Shown here: in pieces, positions 1-8,599 of the stretch
How the letters are laid out: each line of letters starts with the position of its first letter
How positions within the stretch are numbered: the stretch's first letter is position 1
NCBI GenBank assembly: GCA_030609325.1
Contig: JAUWCL010000002.1
Span: forward strand, 1-64,000
Length of the DNA: 64,000 nucleotides
Source: Candidatus Krumholzibacteriota bacterium
Lineage (GTDB): Bacteria; Krumholzibacteriota; Krumholzibacteriia; Krumholzibacteriales; Krumholzibacteriaceae
Direction of reading: 5' to 3'
Made by a program: the position numbers and the translations under genes
The notes under the pieces: generated by a model
Seen by the model: the letters and a program-made list of their open reading frames with translations, nothing else
The model's database searches: none
What the model was told of the DNA's origin: nothing

Positions 1-40
1 CCAGGGAATCGAACCCCGAATCTACTGATTAAGAGTCAGT
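1..40 (-). tRNA. 3' part of a tRNA-Lys (anticodon CTT), apparently a fragment
   Basis: On the minus strand an anticodon arm with loop CTCTTAA lies between 5-bp arms ACTGA/TCAGT (24-40), followed by a variable loop and a T arm (CGGGG-TTCGATT-CCCTG) reaching the window edge. CTT is a lysine anticodon. The bases upstream of the anticodon arm (41-60) do not form a D arm and overlap the end of the neighbouring symporter gene, so only the 3' half is present here; the acceptor end lies outside the window. tRNA 3' halves are common attachment sites for integrated elements, so this may be an att remnant, but no integrase is visible. Confidence 0.55.
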
Positions 41-51
41 CGGTTTGATTC

Positions 52-1485
52 TCATGTAGTATCCGATACCACCACTTTCTCCTTAGTCCTTGTAAAAAAC
101 ACACTTATTAGCACAAGCACAACTAAGCTTACAACCAATCCTGCAATAAATCCATGCACACCCCAAGGCTTGCCAACCCAGGTCCACAGTACCGCCGTCA
201 GGGATCCAGCGATCATCGACACCAACACCCCCACCCTGCTTGTGCTCTTTACGTAGAGCCCAAATATCAACGGCCATAATGTTGTACTTGCTATTACTGC
301 CCATGAGAATGCAGTCAGAACAAGGATTAGGGCCGGCGGCTTCAGTGCAATTGCCAGTGATATAAGGCCCACTGAAGCGCTCACCAGCCTGTTCGCGAAG
401 ACCTCCTGCTCCCCCGTCAATTGACGCTTCAACCCATGTTCCCATATATCGCTCACAAGGGAACTGGATACTATTATCAGCACACCGGCGAATGTAGACA
501 TTCCTGCCGCCACAACTCCTGCGAGCAGGATCGCCGCGCCCCAGGGCGATAACACCATCTCCACGACCATCGGAATCGCGAGATCTGGATTCTCGAGGCC
601 GGGTATTAGAATACGTCCCAGCGCTCCGACCATGTATGGAATTACCGCGATCGCGGCACCCACCGTCACAATCACCGTCCCCAGGCGGAACGTCTTTACA
701 TCCTTTATGCTGTAGAACCTTATTAAAAGTTGTGGCATGCCCCAGACGCCGAGGCTTACCACAAGCGAGTAGCTGATGAGCCCCGCCCATCCCCAGACGC
801 CCGGGGTGTTAACATACCCCGGCCCCATCGCGGCGAGCTTCTGCATACCGGCGCTGAGGCCCCCCACCGCTCCCATCGTCTTGAAAAGAAGCAGGAGCAG
901 CGAGAATATCATCACCCAGGCCTGGATGAAGCCTGTCCAGACGACAGCCGTGTATCCGCCGAGAACAACGTAGAAGATGATCACGAGCCCAGAGATCAGC
1001 ACGCCGCCCCAGTACGGCATGTCCATCAGAACCTCGAAAGCGTTGGCCATACCCTTGACCACGCTGACGTTGTAGATGATAAGGAACAGGAATATCACCG
1101 CCGCCGAGTAGATCCCTGCCGCCGGCGAGTTGTATCGCTTGGCAAAGAACCCCGAGATCGTCCGCACGCCGAGCCTCTCTGTCATCTCGCGAACGCGCCG
1201 GCCGAGGACAACCCAGCAGAGAGTGCAGCCCACGAGCACGTTGATCGCACCGATCCAGATCGTCGACATACCGTACATGTAACCGAATGCCCCGCCGCCG
1301 ATGATCAGCACCGAGCTGAAATAAACGGCGATAAACGAAAGTGCGGTTACCCAGGGCCCGATCGTTCTGCCGCCGAGGATAAAATCGGAGGCCGTCCGTG
1401 TACGCCTGGCGCTCCAGATGCCGATGCCCATCAGGATCCCGATATAGATAAAAAGGACAGCGATACACGCCTGAAGAAGTGTCAC
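52..1485 (-). CDS. sodium:solute symporter (SSS family)
   Basis: 477-residue polytopic inner-membrane protein of the solute:sodium symporter family, which couples Na+ entry to uptake of small solutes (pantothenate, proline, sugars, carboxylates). The segment 'FILGGRTIGPWVTALSF' near residue 35 is the family's typical TM1-TM2 region, and about 13 hydrophobic helices follow. The length is usual for PanF/PutP-like members; the substrate cannot be told. The start is a GTG at 1485 preceded by a strong GGGGGGAG ribosome site. A 38-residue membrane protein gene ends 23 bp upstream on the same strand, forming a two-gene unit. The C-terminus runs to the edge of the truncated tRNA-Lys. Confidence 0.88.
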   Translation of the reverse strand: MTLLQACIAVLFIYIGILMGIGIWSARRTRTASDFILGGRTIGPWVTALSFIAVYFSSVLIIGGGAFGYMYGMSTIWIGAINVLVGCTLCWVVLGRRVREMTERLGVRTISGFFAKRYNSPAAGIYSAAVIFLFLIIYNVSVVKGMANAFEVLMDMPYWGGVLISGLVIIFYVVLGGYTAVVWTGFIQAWVMIFSLLLLLFKTMGAVGGLSAGMQKLAAMGPGYVNTPGVWGWAGLISYSLVVSLGVWGMPQLLIRFYSIKDVKTFRLGTVIVTVGAAIAVIPYMVGALGRILIPGLENPDLAIPMVVEMVLSPWGAAILLAGVVAAGMSTFAGVLIIVSSSLVSDIWEHGLKRQLTGEQEVFANRLVSASVGLISLAIALKPPALILVLTAFSWAVIASTTLWPLIFGLYVKSTSRVGVLVSMIAGSLTAVLWTWVGKPWGVHGFIAGLVVSLVVLVLISVFFTRTKEKVVVSDTT

Positions 1486-1508
1486 GTCTCCCCCCTATTA
1501 ACGGCAGG

Positions 1509-1625
1509 TCACTGCTGCCGCTCACGCCTGATGTCGATCAGCGCCCAGATAATGGCTATCAGGATGCTGATATCGATAACAACGAAGGCCAGAAATGTCA
1601 GCCAAGGAAAGTTGAAAGGTCCCAC
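1509..1625 (-). CDS. small membrane protein, probable symporter accessory subunit
   Basis: A 38-residue reading frame starting GTG at 1625 (GAGGCG ribosome site 6-9 bp upstream) and ending TGA at 1509. It consists of a short 'MGPFNFPWLTF' head, one hydrophobic helix ('FVVIDISILIAIIWALI') and a charged tail 'DIRRERQQ'. One-helix proteins of this size directly upstream of SSS symporters are known as symporter small accessory proteins and are thought to assist the large subunit, as YhdT does for PanF in other bacteria. Position, strand and 23-bp spacing to the symporter support this role. It is too short for most gene finders. Confidence 0.7.
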   Translation of the reverse strand: MGPFNFPWLTFLAFVVIDISILIAIIWALIDIRRERQQ

Positions 1626-1892
1626 TTGAAATCGCCTCTCGCTTTTTGAACCTGACTATCTCATGCAGATTCGAACTTCAGCTGATTATACCTTGACCTT
1701 CTGGAAATTCAACATCTTCTGCCACTTCACCGGTATCTTTCATACCATATTTGATTTTCACGCCGTAAATCGTTATCTTGATGGTGGAAACCTCACTACC
1801 TGTATCCCTATCAATCGAAGCTGCCCGTTCTCGTCTTAACCGATCCCCACCGTCGATGGCCCCACCGTGGTCTTTAGATGGGGAGGTTGAAT

Positions 1893-2513
1893 GTGGACAC
1901 CGCACAAGCCCGATTCAAGGAGGGATACAGCAAGTACATTGCTGAGGCTTTCGTCGCAGCCCTAATCGTGCATTTCCTCGTTTTTTATCTCGTGCCGCCA
2001 TTCGAGTTCACGCCGTACGAGCCCGAGGTCTCGTGGACGACCATTCTCGTGCCGGCGCCGCCGCCGGAACCGGTGATCGAGGAGGTTGACAAGGTCAGGC
2101 AGCCCGAGATCGATCACATCCCGATCATTGATGAGGGTACGGGCGATGAGGATATCGACATGCCCATCACCTCGCCTGACATGCTGCGCGATATCCACGT
2201 GTTCAAACTTCCAACGGAGAAGCCTGCCCCATTCGTAGCCTGGGATGCCGAGCCGGTGCTGCTGAGGGCTGTAACACCCGTCTACCCCAACCTCGCCAGG
2301 GACGCCGGCATCGAGGGCAGGGTGCTGCTTCGCGTCACCATCGGAACGGACGGCCGCGTCAAGACCGTATCTATCATCCGATCCGACGTCACCCCGGCGA
2401 TGGAGAAGGCCGCCATAGCCGCCGTGATGAGATTCGAGTTCGAGCCGGCCATGCAGCAGACCATCCCAGTCAAGGCGCAGGTCGCCGTGCCGGTGATGTT
2501 CAGGTTGCACTGA
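1893..2513 (+). CDS. energy transducer TonB-like protein
   Basis: About 206 residues. An N-terminal hydrophobic anchor ('AEAFVAALIVHFLVFYLVP', near residues 17-36), a proline- and acid-rich periplasmic spacer ('VPAPPPEPVIEEV') and a C-terminal TonB domain ('PVYPNLARDAGIEGRVLLR' to the final 'PVMFRLH'). TonB proteins transmit proton-motive force from ExbB/ExbD to outer-membrane receptors; no exbBD is nearby. An ATG at 1878 has no ribosome site, whereas the in-frame GTG at 1893 lies 7 bp after GGGGAGG, so the GTG is preferred. The next gene downstream has a TonB-receptor-plug-like segment, which makes a functional pairing possible. Confidence 0.8.
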   Translation: MDTAQARFKEGYSKYIAEAFVAALIVHFLVFYLVPPFEFTPYEPEVSWTTILVPAPPPEPVIEEVDKVRQPEIDHIPIIDEGTGDEDIDMPITSPDMLRDIHVFKLPTEKPAPFVAWDAEPVLLRAVTPVYPNLARDAGIEGRVLLRVTIGTDGRVKTVSIIRSDVTPAMEKAAIAAVMRFEFEPAMQQTIPVKAQVAVPVMFRLH

Positions 2514-2631
2514 ACCATTCGCCCCTGTCCCTTTCCACCACCTGACCGGTTCCCCACCGTGTAAATCAGCTCGCTTCCGGCCGGCTTCCACCCCGCCACA
2601 GGCGACCGGATACTGGAAAGGAGGAGAGATC

Positions 2632-4665
2632 ATGAAAGCTCTGCTTATAGCGCTTATCCCCGCTCTGCTCATTTCTGCCGTTTCCGCCGTCGAGATGGGT
2701 TACATCTATGGGACCGTCATCGACGGCGCCACCGGTACGCCCCTGCCCTGCGCCAATATCGTCCTTGTCGGCACGAAGAGAGGAGACATGACGCTCACCG
2801 ACGGTTCGTTCTCCATCTACGGCGTTCCTGCCGGCACCTACACGGTCAAGGTCATGATGATGGGGTACAAGCCGGTAGAAAAGACAGACATCAAGGTCGT
2901 GGCAAGCAAGGGGACCAGGATCGATTTCAGGATGAAGGAACAGATCGTCGGAAAAACGCAGGAAATCGTCGTAGAGGGCGAACGGGCCCAGATCGACGTC
3001 AAGGCCTGCGACATCAAGCACAGGGCCACGACGAAGGACGAGTTTGAAGAACTGGCAGTCGATAATGTGATCGAGGTTCTCGCCCTGAAGGGCGGCATCG
3101 TCAGGACCGGCAACGAGCTCCATGTCAGGGGCGGGAGGTCCGGCAATGTGCAATTCCAGCACTCGCCCAGCGGCTGCCGGCCCGGCCTCGTCTGCATACC
3201 CGGGCGGCCGTACCACAACACCGAGGAATACGCGCAGATCGACGAGAATGACTTCCTGCCGGTGATCGGCAACCCGCTGTCGACCTTCTCGATCGACGTG
3301 GATGTCGCCTCGTACGCGAACGCCAGACGGTTCATCATGGCCGACAGGCTTCCTCCGAAGGCCGCGATCCGGGTCGAGGAGTTCATCAACTATTTCGATT
3401 ACGACTACGATAAACCCGAAGGCGACGCGCCGTTCTCGATCAACCTCGAGTACGCCGTCTGCCCGTGGAATCCGAAGCATACCCTCGTACACATCGGCCT
3501 GCAGGGCGAGGAGCTCGTCGAAGAAGACCGGCGGCCGAGCAACCTCGTCTTCCTCATCGACGTCTCGGGATCGATGGAGCCGGAGAACAAGCTCCCGCTG
3601 CTCAGGAAGGCGTTCCTCCTGCTCGTCGATCATCTGGCCGACGACGACCAGATCGCCATTGTGACATATGCCGGGCATGCGAGGGTAGCCCTGAACCCGA
3701 CGTTCGGCCGCAAGAAGAATAAGATCAGGTACGCGATCCGCAGAATGCACGCCGGAGGCTCGACGGCGGGCCACGCCGGCATCCAGCTCGCCTACGAGAT
3801 AGCCGATGCGAACTTCATCGCTAGGGGCAACAATCGCGTCATCCTCGCCACCGACGGGGATTTCAACGTCGGCGTCTCGAGCACGCCCGAGCTAATTGAC
3901 ATGATCGAGGAGAAGCGCGAGAGCGGGATCTTCCTGACCGTGCTGGGGTTCGGCATCGGCAACTACAAGGACGGCCGCCTCGAGCAGCTGGCCGACAGGG
4001 GGAACGGCAACCACGCCTATATAGACAACCTCCTCGAGGCGAAGAAGGTCTTTGTCGACGACCTGACATCGACCCTCTACACGATCGCCAAGGACGTTAA
4101 GATCCAGGTTGAGTTCAACCCGGCGAAGGTCGCCTCGTACAGGCTGATCGGTTACGAGAACCGCCTGCTGAAGAAGGAAGACTTCGCGGACGACAAGAAG
4201 GACGCCGGGGAGATCGGCGCCGGCCATACCGTCACTGCGCTCTACGAGATCGTGCCGGTCGGGGGCGACATGGATGCCGGGCTCGAGAATGTCGATCCGT
4301 TCGATACTGACAACCTGAAGTACATCGAGACGAAGCTCAGTCCCGAGGCTACGGAAAGCAACGAGGTCGTCACGGTGCACGTGCGCTACAAGGAGCCCGA
4401 CAGCGACAAGAGCAAGCTCATCACGACCGTTGTCAAGGACGGGCCGGTTGCGGTGAAGGAATCCTCGGATGACCTGAGATTCTCTGCCGCGGTCGCGATG
4501 TACGCAATGATCCTGCGGGGATCTGCGCATATGGGCGGTATCGGGCTGGATGATGTGCATGATCTTGCGAGGGGCGCGCTCGGTGCCGACGAGCACATGT
4601 ACCGGGCCGAGTTCATCCGCCAGGTCGAGCGGACGAAGCTGATTATCGATCTGGCGAGCAGGTAA
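2632..4665 (+). CDS. von Willebrand A (YfbK-type) protein with carboxypeptidase-regulatory and TonB-plug-like N-terminus
   Basis: 677 residues with a signal peptide (1-19). Domain order: a carboxypeptidase-regulatory-like beta-sandwich (about 20-100, 'YIYGTVIDGATGTPLPCAN'), a TonB-receptor plug-like piece (about 120-165, 'VIEVLALKGGIV' then 'LHVRGGRSGN'), a YfbK-type N-terminal segment (about 200-275, 'NPLSTFSIDVDVASYANAR'), a vWA domain with MIDAS motif 'DVSGSM' (about 300-470) and the DUF3520-like C-terminal region. vWA-YfbK proteins are cell-envelope proteins that bind metal-dependent ligands; the exact role is unknown. Start chosen at ATG 2632 after 'GGAAAGGAGAGATC'. The first two modules are normally found at the N-terminus of TonB-dependent receptors, so this looks like a domain fusion that lost the barrel. 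Confidence 0.85.
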   Translation: MKALLIALIPALLISAVSAVEMGYIYGTVIDGATGTPLPCANIVLVGTKRGDMTLTDGSFSIYGVPAGTYTVKVMMMGYKPVEKTDIKVVASKGTRIDFRMKEQIVGKTQEIVVEGERAQIDVKACDIKHRATTKDEFEELAVDNVIEVLALKGGIVRTGNELHVRGGRSGNVQFQHSPSGCRPGLVCIPGRPYHNTEEYAQIDENDFLPVIGNPLSTFSIDVDVASYANARRFIMADRLPPKAAIRVEEFINYFDYDYDKPEGDAPFSINLEYAVCPWNPKHTLVHIGLQGEELVEEDRRPSNLVFLIDVSGSMEPENKLPLLRKAFLLLVDHLADDDQIAIVTYAGHARVALNPTFGRKKNKIRYAIRRMHAGGSTAGHAGIQLAYEIADANFIARGNNRVILATDGDFNVGVSSTPELIDMIEEKRESGIFLTVLGFGIGNYKDGRLEQLADRGNGNHAYIDNLLEAKKVFVDDLTSTLYTIAKDVKIQVEFNPAKVASYRLIGYENRLLKKEDFADDKKDAGEIGAGHTVTALYEIVPVGGDMDAGLENVDPFDTDNLKYIETKLSPEATESNEVVTVHVRYKEPDSDKSKLITTVVKDGPVAVKESSDDLRFSAAVAMYAMILRGSAHMGGIGLDDVHDLARGALGADEHMYRAEFIRQVERTKLIIDLASR

Positions 4666-4878
4666 CACGGGAGCCGATAACAGGGTGGCACGGTTTGACG
4701 CAAGCATGTGAACGCCGGAAAGGCAGGAAGCGGTGGACGTAATTTGCACTCCAGCACTGCGTACAGCAGGCGGTGTCCAGCATCAACCACTTCTTCTCTC
4801 CGGGAGAAATAATTGTCGCTGATCAGTTGTCTGCCCCACCGCTCAACCGTAGCCCCGTCAGCTGCCAGGAATAAATAC

Positions 4879-4922
4879 TTGCTGCGTAAAACGAAAGGTA
4901 GTATAATCTTATTTATAAGATT
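4879..4922 (+). promoter_or_regulatory. promoter and operator of the AbrB-PIN toxin-antitoxin pair
   Basis: TTGCTG at 4879-4884, a 17-bp spacer and a perfect TATAAT at 4902-4907. A perfect inverted repeat AATCTTA-ttta-TAAGATT (4905-4922) overlaps the -10 box and the likely start site, the expected place for an autoregulatory operator bound by the antitoxin. The antitoxin ATG follows at 4938 after AGGAGGG. Confidence 0.6.
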
Positions 4923-4937
4923 TAGCAGGAGGGTACC

Positions 4938-5204
4938 ATGTCACAAGATTTCGCTACCACTAAAATGTCTTCGCGCGGGCAAGTAGTCATTCCAGAATCT
5001 GTCCGGAGTGAGATGGGGCTCAAGCCTGGATCCAAGTTTGTTGTTTTGTGGCATGACGACGTCGTCATGCTCAAGGTTATTTCGCCTCCTTCGTTAGAAG
5101 AATTTACAAACCTTCAAAAACGACTCCGGCAACAGGCCCGGAAGAAGGGACTGAAGCGTAAAGATATAGGCAAAGCCATTACCAAAGTCAGGGGACGATC
5201 TTGA
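4938..5204 (+). CDS. AbrB/MazE/SpoVT family antitoxin
   Basis: 88 residues. Residues 6-48 show the swapped-hairpin AbrB DNA-binding fold ('TTKMSSRGQVVIPESVRSEM' onward). The C-terminal half is basic and helical ('LRQQARKKGLKRKDIGKAI') and probably wraps the toxin. In this family the antitoxin neutralises a co-transcribed toxin and represses its own promoter. It has a strong AGGAGGG ribosome site and its TGA overlaps the TTG start of the PIN gene. The palindrome at 4905-4922 is the likely operator. Confidence 0.85.
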   Translation: MSQDFATTKMSSRGQVVIPESVRSEMGLKPGSKFVVLWHDDVVMLKVISPPSLEEFTNLQKRLRQQARKKGLKRKDIGKAITKVRGRS

Positions 5205-5623
5205 GGGTGGTTCTCGATACAAACGTGTTAATCTCAGGCGTGTTTTATGCTGGTCCACCGCTTCAGATCCTGATATCTTGTATCGAGGGTGATTTTCAGT
5301 TGGCTCTTTCCCCTGATATTCTCCTGGAATACAGACGAGTCGGTGAGGAATTCTCTCGGAAGCGTTCCGACCCGGACTTCGAAAGATTGCTGAGCCTTCT
5401 AGTGGCACAAGCGCTGATAGTGGAAGCTCCTGACTTGAATCAGCCGGTATGTCGAGATCCTCATGACGATAAGTTCATTGCTTGTGCGCTCGCAGTTTGT
5501 GCTGACGTCATCGTTAGTGGGGATAAGGACCTGCTGAGCATCTCCGGTAAAATTTCTGTGCCTGTCATGAGGCCCAAAGAATCTGAAGGACGCATCGAGC
5601 TTGCTGAACTTGCCGGATTCTGA
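5201..5623 (+). CDS. PIN-domain toxin
   Basis: 140 residues, a type II toxin of the PIN nuclease superfamily (Mg2+-dependent RNase, often aimed at tRNA or rRNA). Acidic active-site residues are visible: D6 in 'VLDTNVLISG', E43 in 'DILLEYRRV', D89/D90 in 'DPHDDKFIACALA' and D108 in 'VSGDKDLL'. It begins with TTG at 5201, overlapping the antitoxin stop by 4 bp, so the two are translationally coupled. Length and motif spacing are normal, so it appears intact. Confidence 0.87.
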   Translation: MRVVLDTNVLISGVFYAGPPLQILISCIEGDFQLALSPDILLEYRRVGEEFSRKRSDPDFERLLSLLVAQALIVEAPDLNQPVCRDPHDDKFIACALAVCADVIVSGDKDLLSISGKISVPVMRPKESEGRIELAELAGF

Positions 5624-5799
5624 TCAGCAAACTTCATTCTTCCCGTCCGTCAGGTAAAACCAGGCCATGGCTCGTCACCAGTCAGCGCTACACCAATTAG
5701 TGTAACAATAAATAGTGGAATTTCCTGTTTCGAGAAGATGCAGCCAAAATTAACCGGGGTTGCTGTTTCAGCCAAATCTCTTGACTCTCGTCTCGTTCT

Positions 5800-5827
5800 T
5801 TGCTGTTTTAGTATATGGCATTATGTT
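5800..5827 (+). promoter_or_regulatory. weak sigma-70-like promoter of the Fic gene
   Basis: TTGCTG (5800-5805), 16-bp spacer, TATGTT (5822-5827). Transcription from here would begin near 5834, which supports the internal ATG at 5867 and not the upstream in-frame ATG at 5738 as the true start of the Fic protein. Confidence 0.3.
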
Positions 5828-5866
5828 AAAATAACAAATGGCCTTATTTCAGGATACGGTCAAACG

Positions 5867-7033
5867 ATGAAATGGGAGATCCAGGGACGGTACGTTACGA
5901 TATCAACGGCTGGAGAGAAGGCCCGGGCATTTGTCCCTGCCCCGCTGCCGCCGAACCTGTCCCTCGAGTGGACGCCGGATCTGCGTAGCAGGTTCGACGA
6001 AGCGCTTCTCGCTCTTGGACGGCTTGACAGTATCTCGACCTTCCTTTCTGATATTTCTCTGTTCCTCTATATGTATGTGCGCAAGGAGGCGGTGCTGTCC
6101 TCGATGATCGAGGGAACGCAGTCATCGCTTTCCGATCTCCTGCTGTTTGAAATGGATATGGAACCAGGTGTGCCGCTGGACGATGTCCGCGAGGTCAGCA
6201 ATTATGTGGCTGCCATGGACTATGGGCTTCATCGACTGGCTGAGGGATTTCCTCTGTCCCTGCGCCTGATCAAAGAAATGCATGGTGTGCTGCTTTCCAG
6301 GGGACGGGGCGCCAGCCAGACACCCGGTGAATTTCGCAGAACCCAGAACTGGATCGGCGGCACCCGGCCCGGCAATGCGGCCTTCGTTCCACCGCCGGCC
6401 GACAAGGCGCTGGAGTGTATGGGCAAGTTGGAGTTGTTTCTGCATGACAAGCCGGAACCCACCCCCGTGTTGCTCAAAGCCGCATTGGCCCATGTGCAGT
6501 TTGAAACCATCCATCCTTTTCTGGATGGCAACGGCCGCCTGGGCCGCCTGCTGATCACGCTGCTCCTGTGCGAACAAAAGATGCTCCGGGATCCGCTGCT
6601 CTATCTGAGCCTCTATTTCAAAACGCACAGGGAATACTATTACAAGCTACTGAATGAGGTTCGTTTGAGCGGGAACTGGGAAGCCTGGCTCGATTTCTTC
6701 GCCGAGGCAGTCATTGTCACTGCCACCCAGGCGGTGGACACGGCCCGACAACTCGTTGATCTTGCCGATGAGGACCGTGACAGAATCAGCGGCATTGGCC
6801 GGGCAGCTGCGTCGGCATTGCGGGTTCATCGGGCTCTGATGGGTCGTCCGATCACGTCCTCCGGCTGGTTGGTGGAAAAGACAGGTGTCGCGCCGGCCAC
6901 GGTCAACAAGTGCCTGAGGAATCTGGAGCGTCTGGGAATCGTACGGGAACTGACCTCTCGCAAGCGCAACCGGGTTTTCAGCTACGCCGGTTATCTGAAC
7001 ATCATGAACCAGGGGACAGGGCTGCCCGGCTGA
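5867..7033 (+). CDS. Fic family protein (AMPylator/phosphotransferase) with C-terminal winged helix
   Basis: 388 residues from ATG 5867. Domain order: Fic N-terminal region ('AFVPAPLPPNLSLEW'), inhibitory helix motif 'SSMIEGTQSSLSDLL' (glutamate near residue 82 that blocks the ATP site in class II Fic proteins), Fic core with the full catalytic motif HPFLDGNGRLGR (His about 216) and a C-terminal winged-helix segment ('TVNKCLRNLERLGIVRELT'). Fic enzymes transfer AMP from ATP to target hydroxyls; those of this architecture are usually chromosomal and self-inhibited. The reading frame is open back to 5738, but that extension is unlike Fic proteins and lacks a ribosome site. A Cys-rich unknown gene starts 21 bp downstream and is probably co-transcribed. 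Confidence 0.88.
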   Translation: MKWEIQGRYVTISTAGEKARAFVPAPLPPNLSLEWTPDLRSRFDEALLALGRLDSISTFLSDISLFLYMYVRKEAVLSSMIEGTQSSLSDLLLFEMDMEPGVPLDDVREVSNYVAAMDYGLHRLAEGFPLSLRLIKEMHGVLLSRGRGASQTPGEFRRTQNWIGGTRPGNAAFVPPPADKALECMGKLELFLHDKPEPTPVLLKAALAHVQFETIHPFLDGNGRLGRLLITLLLCEQKMLRDPLLYLSLYFKTHREYYYKLLNEVRLSGNWEAWLDFFAEAVIVTATQAVDTARQLVDLADEDRDRISGIGRAAASALRVHRALMGRPITSSGWLVEKTGVAPATVNKCLRNLERLGIVRELTSRKRNRVFSYAGYLNIMNQGTGLPG

Positions 7034-7054
7034 TGAAACAGGAGGAAGTCCGGA

Positions 7055-8563
7055 ATGAACAAAGGACAAGCCGCCGCCTGTGCCGTATGCGGACGAAAAG
7101 CCGGACGCAATTGCCCTGCGTCGGGCGGAGTTATCTGCAACAGCTGTTGCGGAGCCCGCCGCGGCACCAGGATCGATTGCCCTCCTGAATGTACCCACTT
7201 TCCGTTTGGCACGGAGGCCTACGACATATGGCTGAGGGTGGACGATACCTGGTCTAAAAAGGCATTTAAATATGTAATTGACAAGGTCGGCAAAGAGGAG
7301 TTCGGGCGCAGGGCCGAAGAATTCACTCCATCATCGACTGATTGGGAGACGGCATTTATAGAAGGCGCTGAAATCGAACTGATGAACTGCCTGACTTCAG
7401 GCATTGATGATGATAATCCTTCGATCGGAACACTATGGGAAAAGGAGGGCTGGCCGGGTTTAAATAATGACGAACGCTATATGTCAAAATACAGATGCCG
7501 CTCTCTCCCCGGAATCGTCGAGATACAGAAGATACTTGATGACAAGGCCATGGAATGCATCGACCTTCTCGACGGGGACAGAGGGCGGTTTATCGTTTTT
7601 GACCGTAATACCGCAGGACGCGCGGCGCGTTTTGACAAGATAGTAGTATGGATCACTCATTACCCCCATTTTACGCGCCTTGCCTGCAGCGGCATGCGTC
7701 TGCCTGATACCCTGGCAGGCTCGTTTCTCTCTGAAATCCGTGCCCGTACAAAGAAGACGAGGAAGATCCAATCCGACGAAGCCGTCAAACGCTACCTCGT
7801 GGAACACTTCACCGAAGCATTTGACCTGATCGCCGAACTTGGTGACATACTGAGGGATCAGATGATCGCATCGATGGACGTGGATCAATGCAGGGCTTTT
7901 TACAAGCTTCTCGCGCCGCGCAAGGAAATCGAGGCGATACTTGAAGAAAAACCCGATTTTGAAATACGTGAGGACTTTGAGCACGAACCGGATGACCCGC
8001 CTGATGTTTCATACTACAGGTGGTTGAGGCGCGGAAAGGCCAAAGCCATCGAGAAAAAGGTCAGAGGACTGATCCAGCACGGCAATGAAGATGAAGACGG
8101 TGTTGGAATACTTGGAACCGTACGCCTTACAGATAATGAACTGATGGTTGAAACAAGGGGACGGGCCCTGTTTAAATTTGCCGGGAAACTGATCCGGTCT
8201 TACTTCAAGAAAAGGCTCTCCCTCGTGGACAAAGAAATCGCGCCGATTGAACGCCTGCTGGAAGAACACGCTGATTCCGGTTATGAGCCTGAGGAATCTT
8301 CGGAGAAAATTCCCCCGGAGATTGAAGCGCAACTATTGAACAGGTTCTATGAAAAACGTTATTCCGATTTTCTTGATGTGCCTGTGCCGATGCTCAATGA
8401 TATGACGCCTCGCGAAGCCTCACATACCCCGGCCATGCGCATGAAACTGATAGAATTGATCAAGATCCATTTAAATGGAATCGACAAGATGCGTGTCGAG
8501 AAGGGCCTTGAAGTAGATATCAACTGGATTGTGGACGAGTTGGGGCTTGATGAATTGAAATAG
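7055..8563 (+). CDS. uncharacterised protein with N-terminal Cys-rich zinc-binding motif
   Basis: 502 residues. The first 50 carry eight cysteines in the pattern C9-x2-C12-x7-C20-x7-C28-x2-CC-x9-C42-x3-C46 ('CNSCCGARRGTRIDCPPEC'), a likely treble-clef or double zinc site; similar 'CPA...CCG..R...CP..C' headers occur on other uncharacterised bacterial proteins. The rest is acidic, mostly helical and shows no recognised enzyme motif. It has a good ribosome site (AGGAGG) and lies 21 bp after the Fic gene on the same strand, so it may be a partner or target of Fic. No function is proposed. Confidence 0.75.
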   Translation: MNKGQAAACAVCGRKAGRNCPASGGVICNSCCGARRGTRIDCPPECTHFPFGTEAYDIWLRVDDTWSKKAFKYVIDKVGKEEFGRRAEEFTPSSTDWETAFIEGAEIELMNCLTSGIDDDNPSIGTLWEKEGWPGLNNDERYMSKYRCRSLPGIVEIQKILDDKAMECIDLLDGDRGRFIVFDRNTAGRAARFDKIVVWITHYPHFTRLACSGMRLPDTLAGSFLSEIRARTKKTRKIQSDEAVKRYLVEHFTEAFDLIAELGDILRDQMIASMDVDQCRAFYKLLAPRKEIEAILEEKPDFEIREDFEHEPDDPPDVSYYRWLRRGKAKAIEKKVRGLIQHGNEDEDGVGILGTVRLTDNELMVETRGRALFKFAGKLIRSYFKKRLSLVDKEIAPIERLLEEHADSGYEPEESSEKIPPEIEAQLLNRFYEKRYSDFLDVPVPMLNDMTPREASHTPAMRMKLIELIKIHLNGIDKMRVEKGLEVDINWIVDELGLDELK

Positions 8564-8599
8564 GACGCCTGAGCAGGCAACCGTTGATCTCCATGATTA

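Noticed and set aside
1678-1905. 75-codon minus frame with 'TIKITIYGVKIKYGM'
   Set aside because: No ribosome site or family; overlaps the TonB start. Slightly protein-like, but too weak to call.
4681-4705. TGGCAC as a sigma-54 promoter before the AbrB-PIN pair
   Set aside because: The -12 GC is not at the required spacing, and a good sigma-70 promoter exists closer to the gene.
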